Below are positions 33,652 to 41,133 of a stretch of DNA of 61,363 nucleotides, one piece after another. The notes beneath the pieces are model-generated. The model had not been told where the DNA came from and did not search any database. It was given only the letters and a program-made list of their open reading frames with translations. A program made the position numbers and the translations under genes. Source of the DNA: Holophagaceae bacterium (GTDB lineage: Bacteria > Acidobacteriota > Holophagae > Holophagales > Holophagaceae); the NCBI GenBank assembly GCA_025361205.1, contig JANYAS010000186.1, positions 1 through 61,363 on the forward strand, in the 5' to 3' direction. Position 1 is the stretch's first letter; each line of letters begins with the position of its first letter.

Positions 33652-33730
33652 ATCAGCCACGGATGATCTCAGATGAACACGGATAGGGACGGCCCATCGT
33701 CGAACTGTGTTCATCCGGCTTCATCTGGGG
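33652..33730. repeat. Dispersed repeat, family 2, copy C (hairpin form)
   Basis: Left arm 33652-33685 contains AGCCACGGATGATCTCAGAT then GAACACGGAT; right arm 33705-33730 on the other strand reads CCCCAGATGAAGCCGGATGA then ACACAG. Together they form an imperfect hairpin between ychJ and hutU, built from the same unit as the copies at 25.0 and 26.0 kb. Confidence 0.7.
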
Positions 33731-33743
33731 CAAAACAAGTTTT

Positions 33744-35408
33744 TCAACGCGCCATGGGAATGTGCAATCCGATGGTATCGGCGTGCTCGCGGGCGGTTTC
33801 GTAGCCGGCGTCGGCGTGGCGGAAGACGCCCATGGCGGGGTCATTCCAGAGTACGCGGGCGATGCAGCGCTCAGCGCGCTCGGTGCCGTCGGCCACGATG
33901 ACCACGCCCGCATGCTGGCTGTAGCCCATGCCCACGCCGCCCCCATGGTGAATGCTGACCCAGGAGGCGCCACCGGCCACACTGGTCATGGCGTTGAGGA
34001 AGGGCCAGTCGGAGACCGCATCCGAGCCGTCCTTCATGGCTTCGGTCTCGCGGTTGGGGCTGGCCACGCTGCCGCTGTCCAGGTGATCGCGGCCGATGAC
34101 GATGGGGGCTTTGACCTTGCCCGTTCTCACCAGCTCGTTGAACTTGAGGCCCGCCAAGTGGCGCTCGCCCGCGCCGATCCAGCAGATGCGGGCGGGCAAA
34201 CCCTGAAAGGCGATCTTCTCCTGGGCGGCCTTCAACCAGCGGATCATCCCTTCATTCTCGGGGAACAGTTCCATCATGGCGGCGTCCGTGACAGCGATGT
34301 CCTCGGGATCGCCACTCAGCGCGACCCAGCGGAAGGGGCCGATGCCCTTGCAGAACAGGGGCCGGATGAAGGCGGGGACGAAGCCCGGGAAAGCGAAGGC
34401 GTTTTCGCAGCCGGCCCGCTGGGCTTGGGCGCGAATGTTGTTGCCATAGTCGAAGGTGACCGAGCCTCGGCGCTGGAATTCGATCATGGCCTCGACGTGG
34501 GTGCGCATGGAGGCGAGGGCCCGCTGAACGTAGGCTTCGGGCTCTGCCAAGCGCAGCACGGCGGCCTGTTCTAGCGAGAGTCCGGCGGGGATGTAGCCGT
34601 TGTACTCGTCGTGGGCCGAGGTCTGGTCCGTGACGAGCTGGGGAATGTAGCCGCGTTTGAGGATTTCGGGCAGGATCTCCGCAGCGTTGCCCAGCAGGCC
34701 GATGCTGCGGGCCTCCTTCGCGTCCACGTACTGCTGAACCAGGGCCAGGGCCGTGTCCAGGTTGTCGGTCCACTCGTCCAGGTAGCGGGTGTCAATGCGC
34801 TTCTGGATGCGGGTCTGGTCCACCTCGATGGCGAGGCAAACGCCGCCGTTCATGGTGACGGACAGGGGCTGGGCGCCACCCATGCCGCCTAGGCCCGCAG
34901 TGAGGGTCCAGGTGCCCGCCAGTGTGCCGTGGAAGTGCTGGCGCGAGGCTTCGGCGAAGGTTTCGTACGTGCCTTGCACGATGCCCTGGCTGCCGATGTA
35001 GATCCAGCTGCCGGCGGTCATCTGGCCGTACATCATCAGGCCCTTCTGGTCGAGCTCGCGGAAGACCTCCCAGGTGGACCATTTCGGTACCAAGTTGGAG
35101 TTGGCGATGAGCACCCGGGGGGCGTCGGGGTGGGTCTTCACCACGCCAACAGGCTTGCCGCTCTGCACCAGCAGTGTCTCGTCATCGTTGAGGTGCTTCA
35201 GCTCCTTCACGATGGCGTGGAAGCAGTCCCAGTTCCGGGCAGCCTTGCCCAGGCCGCCATAGACCACCAGGTCCAGGGGCCGCTCGGCCACTTCGGGATC
35301 CAGATTGTTCATCAGCATGCGAAGGGCCGCTTCCTGCACCCAGCCCTTGCAGTGCAGGTGGGTGCCGCGGGGCGCGGTGACGACGGGAGCTTCAGAGGCG
35401 GTGGTCAT
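33744..35408 (-). CDS. hutU: Urocanate hydratase
   Basis: Second step of histidine degradation, converting urocanate to imidazolonepropionate with bound NAD. 554 residues, normal length. Seen: [71 protein letters not shown] and the C-terminal [18 protein letters not shown] 35408 begins the conserved region. hutH, hutI and hutG are not in the window, so the pathway must be scattered or used partially. Divergent from the cupin gene. Confidence 0.96.
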   Translation of the reverse strand: MTTASEAPVVTAPRGTHLHCKGWVQEAALRMLMNNLDPEVAERPLDLVVYGGLGKAARNWDCFHAIVKELKHLNDDETLLVQSGKPVGVVKTHPDAPRVLIANSNLVPKWSTWEVFRELDQKGLMMYGQMTAGSWIYIGSQGIVQGTYETFAEASRQHFHGTLAGTWTLTAGLGGMGGAQPLSVTMNGGVCLAIEVDQTRIQKRIDTRYLDEWTDNLDTALALVQQYVDAKEARSIGLLGNAAEILPEILKRGYIPQLVTDQTSAHDEYNGYIPAGLSLEQAAVLRLAEPEAYVQRALASMRTHVEAMIEFQRRGSVTFDYGNNIRAQAQRAGCENAFAFPGFVPAFIRPLFCKGIGPFRWVALSGDPEDIAVTDAAMMELFPENEGMIRWLKAAQEKIAFQGLPARICWIGAGERHLAGLKFNELVRTGKVKAPIVIGRDHLDSGSVASPNRETEAMKDGSDAVSDWPFLNAMTSVAGGASWVSIHHGGGVGMGYSQHAGVVIVADGTERAERCIARVLWNDPAMGVFRHADAGYETAREHADTIGLHIPMAR

Positions 35409-35545
35409 GGGGGACTCCGGTAGAACTTTCCAGTTTCCCACGAAGTTCTTCTCGCTGGTGTAGCCGCAGAAATAGACATCCTCCGCGAGGGATGCGGAAA
35501 GGCTCGGGCGGTGGCTGGGATGACGCGCACCGAGTCACGAGTTCA

Positions 35546-35573
35546 TTGACAGGGCCTTGGAAGGGCGTATGTT
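35546..35573 (+). promoter_or_regulatory. Sigma-70-like promoter of the cupin-tetR pair
   Basis: TTGACA (35546-35551), a 16-bp spacer and TATGTT (35568-35573). The predicted start site falls within or beside the palindrome that follows at 35577. Confidence 0.6.
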
Positions 35574-35576
35574 TTC

Positions 35577-35600
35577 AGATTAGACCGGCCGGTCTAATCT
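35577..35600. promoter_or_regulatory. Perfect 24-bp palindromic operator (NemR-box-like)
   Basis: Half-site AGATTAGACCGG followed directly by its exact complement. The core TAGACC-GGCC-GGTCTA has the form of the NemR box (TAGACC, 4 bp, GGTCTA). It lies 3 bp after the -10 element, where a bound repressor would block transcription. The TetR gene two cistrons downstream resembles NemR. Confidence 0.82.
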
Positions 35601-35632
35601 TAATTTACCTAACCAACCCTGGAGGTATGCCC

Positions 35633-36019
35633 ATGCGAGTAGCGAAAGACAATGTAGACGTCAGGATGGAAATTCCAGGCGCCGTGATCCGTCAGCGGAT
35701 GAACTTCGGCGAAATGAGCGGATTCGACAAGATGAGCGGCGAGTGCTTCACCTTGGCGGCGGGGGTTGATACCACCCCACTCTTCCTGGGGTTGGAAGGC
35801 GACCTTTGCCAATGCCCCCATTGGGGGTTCGTCTTGCGCGGTCAGCTCACGACAACAGATGCCAAGGGCACCCAGGAAACGGTGAAGGCCAATGATTTGT
35901 TTCACTGGCCCCCCGGGCACAATGTCAAGGTCGAGGAAGACGCAGAGATTGTCATGTTCAGTCCTCAGCGTGAGCACAGCCACGTCATCAACCACATGAT
36001 CCAGAAGGTCAAGGGCTAG
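35633..36019 (+). CDS. Small cupin-like protein
   Basis: 128 residues. A beta-rich segment HWGFVLRGQLTTTDAKGTQE, then NDLFHWPPGHNV and EIVMFSPQREHSHVINHM fits a single-domain cupin; several histidines could bind metal. ATG 35633 has GGAGG at 7 bp, whereas ATG 35627 almost touches it. First gene behind the NemR-like operator, so it is probably induced by electrophiles or hypochlorite. No specific activity can be assigned. Confidence 0.7.
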   Translation: MRVAKDNVDVRMEIPGAVIRQRMNFGEMSGFDKMSGECFTLAAGVDTTPLFLGLEGDLCQCPHWGFVLRGQLTTTDAKGTQETVKANDLFHWPPGHNVKVEEDAEIVMFSPQREHSHVINHMIQKVKG

Positions 36020-36117
36020 CCCGTTTCCCAGAGCCTGACACCTCGCTCCATCGCCTGAGATGGAATTCAGCGGGACGAGGTGGCTTCCTGCTGGGAGGCG
36101 GTACGGCACCAACCAAG

Positions 36118-36702
36118 ATGCGGACAACACACCCCACCAAGCAACGGCTGCTCGACGCTGGAATGGGCATGCTCCTGATCCATGGCTACAACGATCTGGG
36201 AATCCAAGCCCTGCTGGAGGCTACCGGCATCCCGAAGGGTTCCTTCTACCATCATTTCAAGGACAAAGACGACTTCGCGCTCCAGTCTATCGACCAGTAC
36301 ATGTGGAACGTGCACGCCGGTCTCGACATGTGCCTCGGTGACCGAAGCCGTCCCCCACTCGAGCGGGTGCGCCTGTTCTTCGAAATGACGGAGAAGCACT
36401 ACCGGACGGAAGGCTACATGGGTTGCCTGCTGGGCGGGCTGGGGCAGGAATTGTCAGGTGTAAGCGAGGTGTTCCGGCTCAAGATCGAATGGTGTTTTTC
36501 GGCCATTGCCGAGCGAATCGCCGTGTGCCTGGAAGAAGCACGGCAAAGCGGCAACATCCCAGGCGATTCCGATGTGCGGTGCCTGGCTGGCCTGCTGGTG
36601 GATTGCTGGGAGGGTGCCGCACTTCGCAGTCGGTTGCGAGGGAATGCCACATCGCTGATTGCGATGCTCGACTTCTACTTCCAGTCCGTGGTCAGTCATT
36701 GA
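36118..36702 (+). CDS. TetR-family regulator (NemR-like)
   Basis: 194 residues. HTH region LGIQALLEATGIPKGSFYHH, and in the ligand domain YMGCLLGGLGQELS with C103 at the position corresponding to the redox-sensing C106 of E. coli NemR. Such proteins repress electrophile- and hypochlorite-detoxifying enzymes. It lies 98 bp after the cupin gene and probably binds the palindrome at 35577-35600. The aldo/keto reductase gene facing it is a plausible further target. Confidence 0.85.
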   Translation: MRTTHPTKQRLLDAGMGMLLIHGYNDLGIQALLEATGIPKGSFYHHFKDKDDFALQSIDQYMWNVHAGLDMCLGDRSRPPLERVRLFFEMTEKHYRTEGYMGCLLGGLGQELSGVSEVFRLKIEWCFSAIAERIAVCLEEARQSGNIPGDSDVRCLAGLLVDCWEGAALRSRLRGNATSLIAMLDFYFQSVVSH

Positions 36703-36737
36703 CGCTCGGACGGTCCCCGTTTTCTGGGACCTGGCCT

Positions 36738-37727
36738 CTAGCGGTTCACCATCTGCATCATGGCTTCGGGATAGCGGGCTCCGGCGGCGACGCCTAGCGG
36801 GAAGAGGCCACTCAGTTCCTGCAGCTCACCTGGGCAAAGGACTTGTTCAAGGGCGCCGAGGTTCTCATCCAGGCGATCCCTGCGCTTGGTGCCGGGAATG
36901 GGGACCAGATCGCAGCCCTGGCCCAGGACCCAGGCCAGGGCCAGTTGGGATGAGGTGCAGCCCCGGGCGGAGGCCATGTCCTGGAGGCGGGCCACCAGGT
37001 CCAGGTTTTTCTGGAAGTTCTCGCCCTGGAAGCGGGGGGAGTTCCGGCGGTAGTCGCTGGCCTCAAAATCTTCGAAGCTGCGGATCTGGCCCGTGAGGAA
37101 GCCGCGGCCCAGGGGACTGTAGGGCACCAAACCCACGCCCAGCTCCCGACAGGCCTGCAGCAGTCCCTCTTCTGGATCGCGGGTCCAGAGCGAGTACTCG
37201 GACTGCACGGCGCTGATGGGGTGCACTTTGCAGGCTCGCCGCAGGGTTGAGGCGCTCACCTCGGACAGGCCGAGGAAGCGCACCTTGCCTGCCTGGACCA
37301 GGTCAACCATAGCCCCCACGGTCTCCTCGATGGGCACGTGGGCATCCACGCGGTGCTGGTAGTAGAGGTCGATGACCTCCACGCCCAGGCGCTTCAGGCT
37401 GCCTTCGCAGGCACCGCGCACGTAGTCGGGCCGCCCGCAGACGCCGCGCACACTGGGGTCATTCGGGTCGCGGACGATGCCGAACTTGGTGGCGATGAGC
37501 ACTTGGTTCCGCACGTCTGCCAGGGCCTTGCCCACCAGAATCTCATTGGTGTGGGGTCCGTACACGTCCGCAGTGTCGAAGAAGGTGATGCCCCGCTGGA
37601 CCGCGTGCTGGATCGTGGCGGTGGATTCTACGTCATTCCGGTGGCCATAGAAGTCCGACATGCCCATGCAGCCAAGGCCGAGGGCGGATACGGTGAGTCC
37701 CTGGTTTCCGAGTGCGCGAGTGAGCAT
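36738..37727 (-). CDS. Aldo/keto reductase
   Basis: NADPH-dependent carbonyl reductase, 329 residues, TIM-barrel AKR family of the YakC/IolS type. Seen: [27 protein letters not shown] (catalytic Asp and Tyr), LIATKFG (Lys), DLYYQHRVD (His) and [22 protein letters not shown] precedes ATG 37727. Next to a NemR-like regulator and a nitroreductase, so a role in removing reactive aldehydes is plausible. Confidence 0.92.
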   Translation of the reverse strand: MLTRALGNQGLTVSALGLGCMGMSDFYGHRNDVESTATIQHAVQRGITFFDTADVYGPHTNEILVGKALADVRNQVLIATKFGIVRDPNDPSVRGVCGRPDYVRGACEGSLKRLGVEVIDLYYQHRVDAHVPIEETVGAMVDLVQAGKVRFLGLSEVSASTLRRACKVHPISAVQSEYSLWTRDPEEGLLQACRELGVGLVPYSPLGRGFLTGQIRSFEDFEASDYRRNSPRFQGENFQKNLDLVARLQDMASARGCTSSQLALAWVLGQGCDLVPIPGTKRRDRLDENLGALEQVLCPGELQELSGLFPLGVAAGARYPEAMMQMVNR

Positions 37728-37784
37728 GGGAACCTCCTGTTCGCAGTGTGGAAGGGTCTGTTCCGGATTCACGGTCTAAAGAAT

Positions 37785-37884
37785 GAAAGATCACCACCAA
37801 GACACCAAGGTCACCAAGAACTACAAGGGTAATGTCTTTTGCTTTTTCTTGGTGTCTTGGTGTCGTGGTGGTGAAGGTGTTTCC
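37785..37884. repeat. Dispersed palindromic repeat, family 1, copy 2
   Basis: Left arm 37785-37820 and right arm about 37846-37884 are built from CACCACCAAGACACCAAGG and its complement around a T-rich loop (CTTTTGCTTTTTC). Arms and loop resemble 11312-11410. It lies upstream of the aldo/keto reductase and downstream of the nitroreductase gene. Confidence 0.85.
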
Positions 37885-37908
37885 TATTGTCTTGAACGCT
37901 TGTCAAGA

Positions 37909-38559
37909 TCAGCGGTGCTCGACGACGTCCTTGGCTGTGAAGCGCACCTTGGGGGCGCTGGCGTACTTGTCATCCTCAGCGCGATAGCCCATGGGACAGG
38001 CGCTGATGGTGGCGTAGCCGGAGCCTTCCAGTCCCAGGATCGCGTCGTATTTGGCCGGTTCGATGCCCTCGAAGGGGCAGGCGTCCACGCCCAGCAGGGC
38101 CGCGGCGGTCATGAGGCTACCCAGGGCGATATAGGTCTGGCGCGCCGCCCACTCATGGATGAAGGCATGGCGAGGGCCCTTCACAAGATCGCCCAGCATG
38201 TAGCCCTTGTAGCCCGCCAGGCTTTCGATGCTGGCGCCGCGCACTTCAGCGGTGCGGGCGATGAACTGGTCCAGGTCGGCCTCGGTGACGTCTTTCTTCG
38301 CCGTGAGGACTACCAGGTGGCTGCAGTCCTCGACCTGGGACTGGTTCCAGGAGGCGGGACGCAACTGCGCCTTGAGTGCTTGGTCCGTGACCACGATGAA
38401 CTTCCAGGGCTGGAGGCCATAGCTGGATGGGGTGAGGATCAGCGCCTGCTCGAGGACGGCCCAGTCGGTGGCGGAGATCTTCTTCGAGGGGTCGAATTTC
38501 TTGGTGGCGTAGCGCCAGTTCAGCTGCTGGAGCAGGCTATCGCCAGAGATGGTGCTCAT
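37909..38559 (-). CDS. NAD(P)H nitroreductase family protein
   Basis: FMN-dependent oxidoreductase, 216 residues, NfsB-like. RYATKKFDPSKKIS at the N-terminus (FMN phosphate ligands), PSSYGLQPWKFIVV, a central helix region, and LGSLMTAAALLGVDACPFEG near the C-terminus. Probably reduces quinones or nitro compounds. 26 bp after trxA, so trxA and this gene likely form one operon divergent from the HxlR regulator. Confidence 0.88.
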   Translation of the reverse strand: MSTISGDSLLQQLNWRYATKKFDPSKKISATDWAVLEQALILTPSSYGLQPWKFIVVTDQALKAQLRPASWNQSQVEDCSHLVVLTAKKDVTEADLDQFIARTAEVRGASIESLAGYKGYMLGDLVKGPRHAFIHEWAARQTYIALGSLMTAAALLGVDACPFEGIEPAKYDAILGLEGSGYATISACPMGYRAEDDKYASAPKVRFTAKDVVEHR

Positions 38560-38585
38560 GAATGCCTCGGATTCGGGATGGGGGT

Positions 38586-38906
38586 TTAGACAGACTGCTG
38601 AAGGCGGGTCCTCAACTGATCGATGGGCAGCGAGCCCACGATGCGATTCACTGGCTGGCCATCCTTGAAGATCACCAGGGTGGGCATGCTCAGGACTTCG
38701 TACTGCTCGGAAAGGGGCGTGAAATCATCCACGTTCAGTTTGGCGAAGGTCATCTTGTCCTTGAACTCCGAAGCGAGCGCTTCGGTGACGGGGGCCAGTT
38801 CGCGGCAGGGGGCGCACCAGGGCGCCCAGAAATCCACCACGGTGATGCCATGGGCAATGGCCCCGGCGAAAGTCTTGTCGGTCAAGTGCTGGATCAAGTC
38901 GGACAT
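38586..38906 (-). CDS. trxA: Thioredoxin
   Basis: 106 residues, complete thioredoxin fold. VDFWAPWCAPCRELAP holds the active-site cysteines C31 and C34; the dipeptide between them is Ala-Pro, not the canonical Gly-Pro, which should raise the redox potential. The cis-proline is in SMPTLVIF. No signal peptide, so cytoplasmic. Followed by the nitroreductase gene, 85 bp after the flavodoxin remnant. Confidence 0.93.
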   Translation of the reverse strand: MSDLIQHLTDKTFAGAIAHGITVVDFWAPWCAPCRELAPVTEALASEFKDKMTFAKLNVDDFTPLSEQYEVLSMPTLVIFKDGQPVNRIVGSLPIDQLRTRLQQSV

Positions 38907-38991
38907 GCGGGGACTCCTGTTTCAGCCTTCGAGATTAACGGATTCCGCACGTTTCTCCGTCATCACAATCTCCACGGCATAGGAGACCTAT

Positions 38992-39114
38992 CTAGGAGAC
39001 TTTGGCCCGCCGGGCCGTGGCGGCTGCGGTGCGCTGGCCGCGGCGCTCGGTGCGCTCCGCCACGATCTTGGTATGGCCGAAGCCGCTGTAGAACACGATG
39101 GAAAGGTGGCTCAT
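38992..39114 (-). pseudogene. Truncated flavodoxin / NAD(P)H quinone reductase remnant
   Basis: ATG 39114 with GGAGC upstream opens a 40-residue frame. The first 20 residues, SHLSIVFYSGFGHTKIVAE, are the beta-1 strand and FMN phosphate loop of WrbA/flavodoxin-like proteins; the rest is a low-complexity Arg/Ala run ending at TAG (38992-38994). The usual 180 or so following residues are absent. It keeps a start and a promoter-facing position, so the short peptide could still be made, but it cannot form a flavodoxin. Confidence 0.6.
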
Positions 39115-39165
39115 CGTTGCTCCTCATTCGGGCACTTGCATTCGTTTGGCCCGTGACCCAAACTT

Positions 39166-39199
39166 TAGGTGCTTACGATCAAAAAGAAAGTAGGCACTA
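39166..39199. promoter_or_regulatory. Possible HxlR operator in the divergent promoter
   Basis: TAGGTGCTTAC (39166-39176) and GTAGGCACTA (39190-39199) form an imperfect dyad 20 bp before the HxlR gene, between it and the divergent redox genes. Suggestive only. Confidence 0.35.
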
Positions 39200-39219
39200 A
39201 TCTGGAAGGTAGAAACCCA

Positions 39220-39618
39220 ATGGTTCGTAAAGCATGCTCACTCACTCCTAACGTTCTCAGTGCCCAGTGCCCCACCCGCCAGGCACTGGATCTCATCGCC
39301 GACAAGTGGACGACCCTGCTGATCTATCTTCTGGCTCGGGGCAAGCAGCGCTACGGGGACCTGCACCGCCAGGTGGGGGGCATCAGCCAGAAGATGCTCA
39401 CCCAGACCCTCCGCAAACTCGAGCGGGATGGCCTGGTCACGCGCCACGTCTACCCGGAGGTGCCTCCGCGCACCGAGTACGAGTTGACCAAGCTGGGCCA
39501 CACCCTCATCGAACCCATGCGCGCCCTCTGCGCGTGGGCGGGCACCCACCTGGGGGAACTGGAGCAGGCCCGCAAGCGCTATGACCACGTCCAGCAGAAG
39601 GCCACGCTCAGCGCCTGA
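39220..39618 (+). CDS. HxlR-family transcriptional regulator
   Basis: 132 residues, winged helix: CPTRQALDLIADKWTTLLIYLL, GDLHRQVGGISQKMLTQTLRKLE, VYPEVPPRTEYELTKLG. The N-terminal cysteine in SAQCPTR is the sensing residue in redox members such as YodB and QorR. Divergent from the flavodoxin remnant, trxA and nitroreductase, so it probably controls these. Its last 11 bp overlap the convergent mocA gene. Confidence 0.88.
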   Translation: MVRKACSLTPNVLSAQCPTRQALDLIADKWTTLLIYLLARGKQRYGDLHRQVGGISQKMLTQTLRKLERDGLVTRHVYPEVPPRTEYELTKLGHTLIEPMRALCAWAGTHLGELEQARKRYDHVQQKATLSA

Positions 39619-40168
39619 GGCGGGCCCAATCCTCTGGGGTATCGAGATCTGCATCCCCCTCGGGGAAAGGCAGCCCGGTGGCCCCTTCACGCAAGAGGAT
39701 AGCCTTGGCGCCGTGGTCGCCGCTCAGGTCCAGAAGTTCGGGGAACAGGCGCCGCGGAAACACGGCCGGAATACCCAGGGTCTCCGCATAGGCGCAGGCG
39801 GCCGGACGGTCCGGTTCCGCGGTGGAGAGTGCCAACAGGCGCTGGAGCAGGGCAGGGTCCACCGAGACCTGGTCCACAGTCAGCAGCAGGACCCGATCGG
39901 CCTCTGCCGGAAGTGCGGCAATCCCCAAGCGGATGGAACTGGCCATTCCCTCGGCCGCTTTGGTGTTGTGGAGCACCCGGGCTGCCAGCGGCCCCGGATC
40001 CCCGCTGCCCACCACCGCAACGAGGGGGCTGAAGCCTGCCTCGCCTGCGATCCGAACCGCTCGCTGGAGCAAGGTCTCGCCGTCGAGTTTCAGCATGGCC
40101 TTGGGACCGCCCATGCGGCGGCCCGAGCCTGCGGCCAGGATCACGGCGGGAATCGGGGCCGGGATCAC
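39608..40168 (-). CDS. mocA: Molybdenum cofactor cytidylyltransferase (MocA-like)
   Basis: Adds CMP to molybdopterin, forming the MCD cofactor used by xanthine-oxidase-family enzymes. 186 residues: AVILAAGSGRRMGGPKAML nucleotide-binding signature, LLLTVDQVSVDP, and the SGDHGAKAILL and DLDTPEDWARL ends. Last gene of the molybdo-hydroxylase operon, overlapping xdhC-like gene by 4 bp; the pairing with a 2Fe-2S subunit and molybdopterin subunit supports MocA over MobA. Confidence 0.85.
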   Translation of the reverse strand: MIPAPIPAVILAAGSGRRMGGPKAMLKLDGETLLQRAVRIAGEAGFSPLVAVVGSGDPGPLAARVLHNTKAAEGMASSIRLGIAALPAEADRVLLLTVDQVSVDPALLQRLLALSTAEPDRPAACAYAETLGIPAVFPRRLFPELLDLSGDHGAKAILLREGATGLPFPEGDADLDTPEDWARLRR

Positions 40169-41133
40169 GGCTTGGCTTCGGCGCGGCCCTCGCGCAGGGC
40201 CCGGCCGTTCCGCCCCGAGAACGCGGCCTGGATCTCCGCGAGGATGGCGAGGGCGATGGATTCTGGTGTGTCAGAACCCAAGTCCAGACCCACGGGCGTA
40301 TGCAGGCGATCGTCGGCCAGCAGGCCCTCCGAGGCCAGTTCAGCGAGCATTTTTGCACCGCGGGCTCGGCTGCCCATGAGACCGAGGTAACCCGCGGCCG
40401 AGGGCAGCAGCAGGCGCAGGGATTCCAGGTCCTTGGCATAGTGGTGCGTCATCAAGACCACGGCGCTGCGGGCATCTAAATCCAGCGCCGGAAGCGTCTG
40501 GGCAGGATGGCCTGCGCACACCGTGTCGGCCTCGGGGAAGCGTTCGGACTGGGCGAAGGCGCGACGGTGATCCAGCAGGCCCACGAACCAGCCCAGTTCC
40601 TTCGCCATGCGGAGCAGGGGGCGGCTATCGTCGCTGGCGCCGAGGATCCAGAGGGCCGTGGGGGGCAACAGGGTTTCAAGAAAGCCGGGCCCGGGCGCAC
40701 CCGGATAACTGGGAATGCTGCGCATCCCCAGCTTTTCTGGGGTCAGGTCGGTATGCAGCGTGAGCGGGGTTCTGGAAGCCCAGGCTTGTTCGATCCAGGT
40801 CATCCAGTCAGGGAAGCCCCGCAGCGGCTCGACGAGGATGTCGAGGGCACCCTCGCAGCCGCTCCCGCTGCCCCAGACTAGGTCGGCATCCCCGCGCAGG
40901 TCGTAGGTCATCAGGCGCGGGGCGCCGGCGGCCAGGGCTTCCCGGGCCCTGGCGTGGACGTCGCCTTCGAGGCAACCGCCGCTGAGGGAACCCCGCAGCG
41001 GGCCCTCCCGGTTCAGCAGCAGCCGCGCGCCGGGGCGCCGATAGCTGGCGCCTTCCACGCGCACCAGCGTCGCGAGCGCCAGAGGTTCTGGGCGCTCGCG
41101 GACCAGGTGGAGGATGTCCTGGAGCTCTTTCAC
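40165..41133 (-). CDS. XdhC-family Moco chaperone
   Basis: 322 residues. N-terminal XdhC/CoxI domain with LATLVRVEGASYRRPGARLL and SLSGGCLEGDV, and a C-terminal Rossmann XdhC domain (LWILGASDDSRPLLRMA, VVLMTHHYAKDLESL, YLGLMGSRARGAKM). Such proteins bind molybdenum cofactor, protect it and deliver the sulfurated form to xanthine-dehydrogenase-type enzymes. Overlaps both neighbours by 4 bp. Confidence 0.9.
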   Translation of the reverse strand: MKELQDILHLVRERPEPLALATLVRVEGASYRRPGARLLLNREGPLRGSLSGGCLEGDVHARAREALAAGAPRLMTYDLRGDADLVWGSGSGCEGALDILVEPLRGFPDWMTWIEQAWASRTPLTLHTDLTPEKLGMRSIPSYPGAPGPGFLETLLPPTALWILGASDDSRPLLRMAKELGWFVGLLDHRRAFAQSERFPEADTVCAGHPAQTLPALDLDARSAVVLMTHHYAKDLESLRLLLPSAAGYLGLMGSRARGAKMLAELASEGLLADDRLHTPVGLDLGSDTPESIALAILAEIQAAFSGRNGRALREGRAEAKP

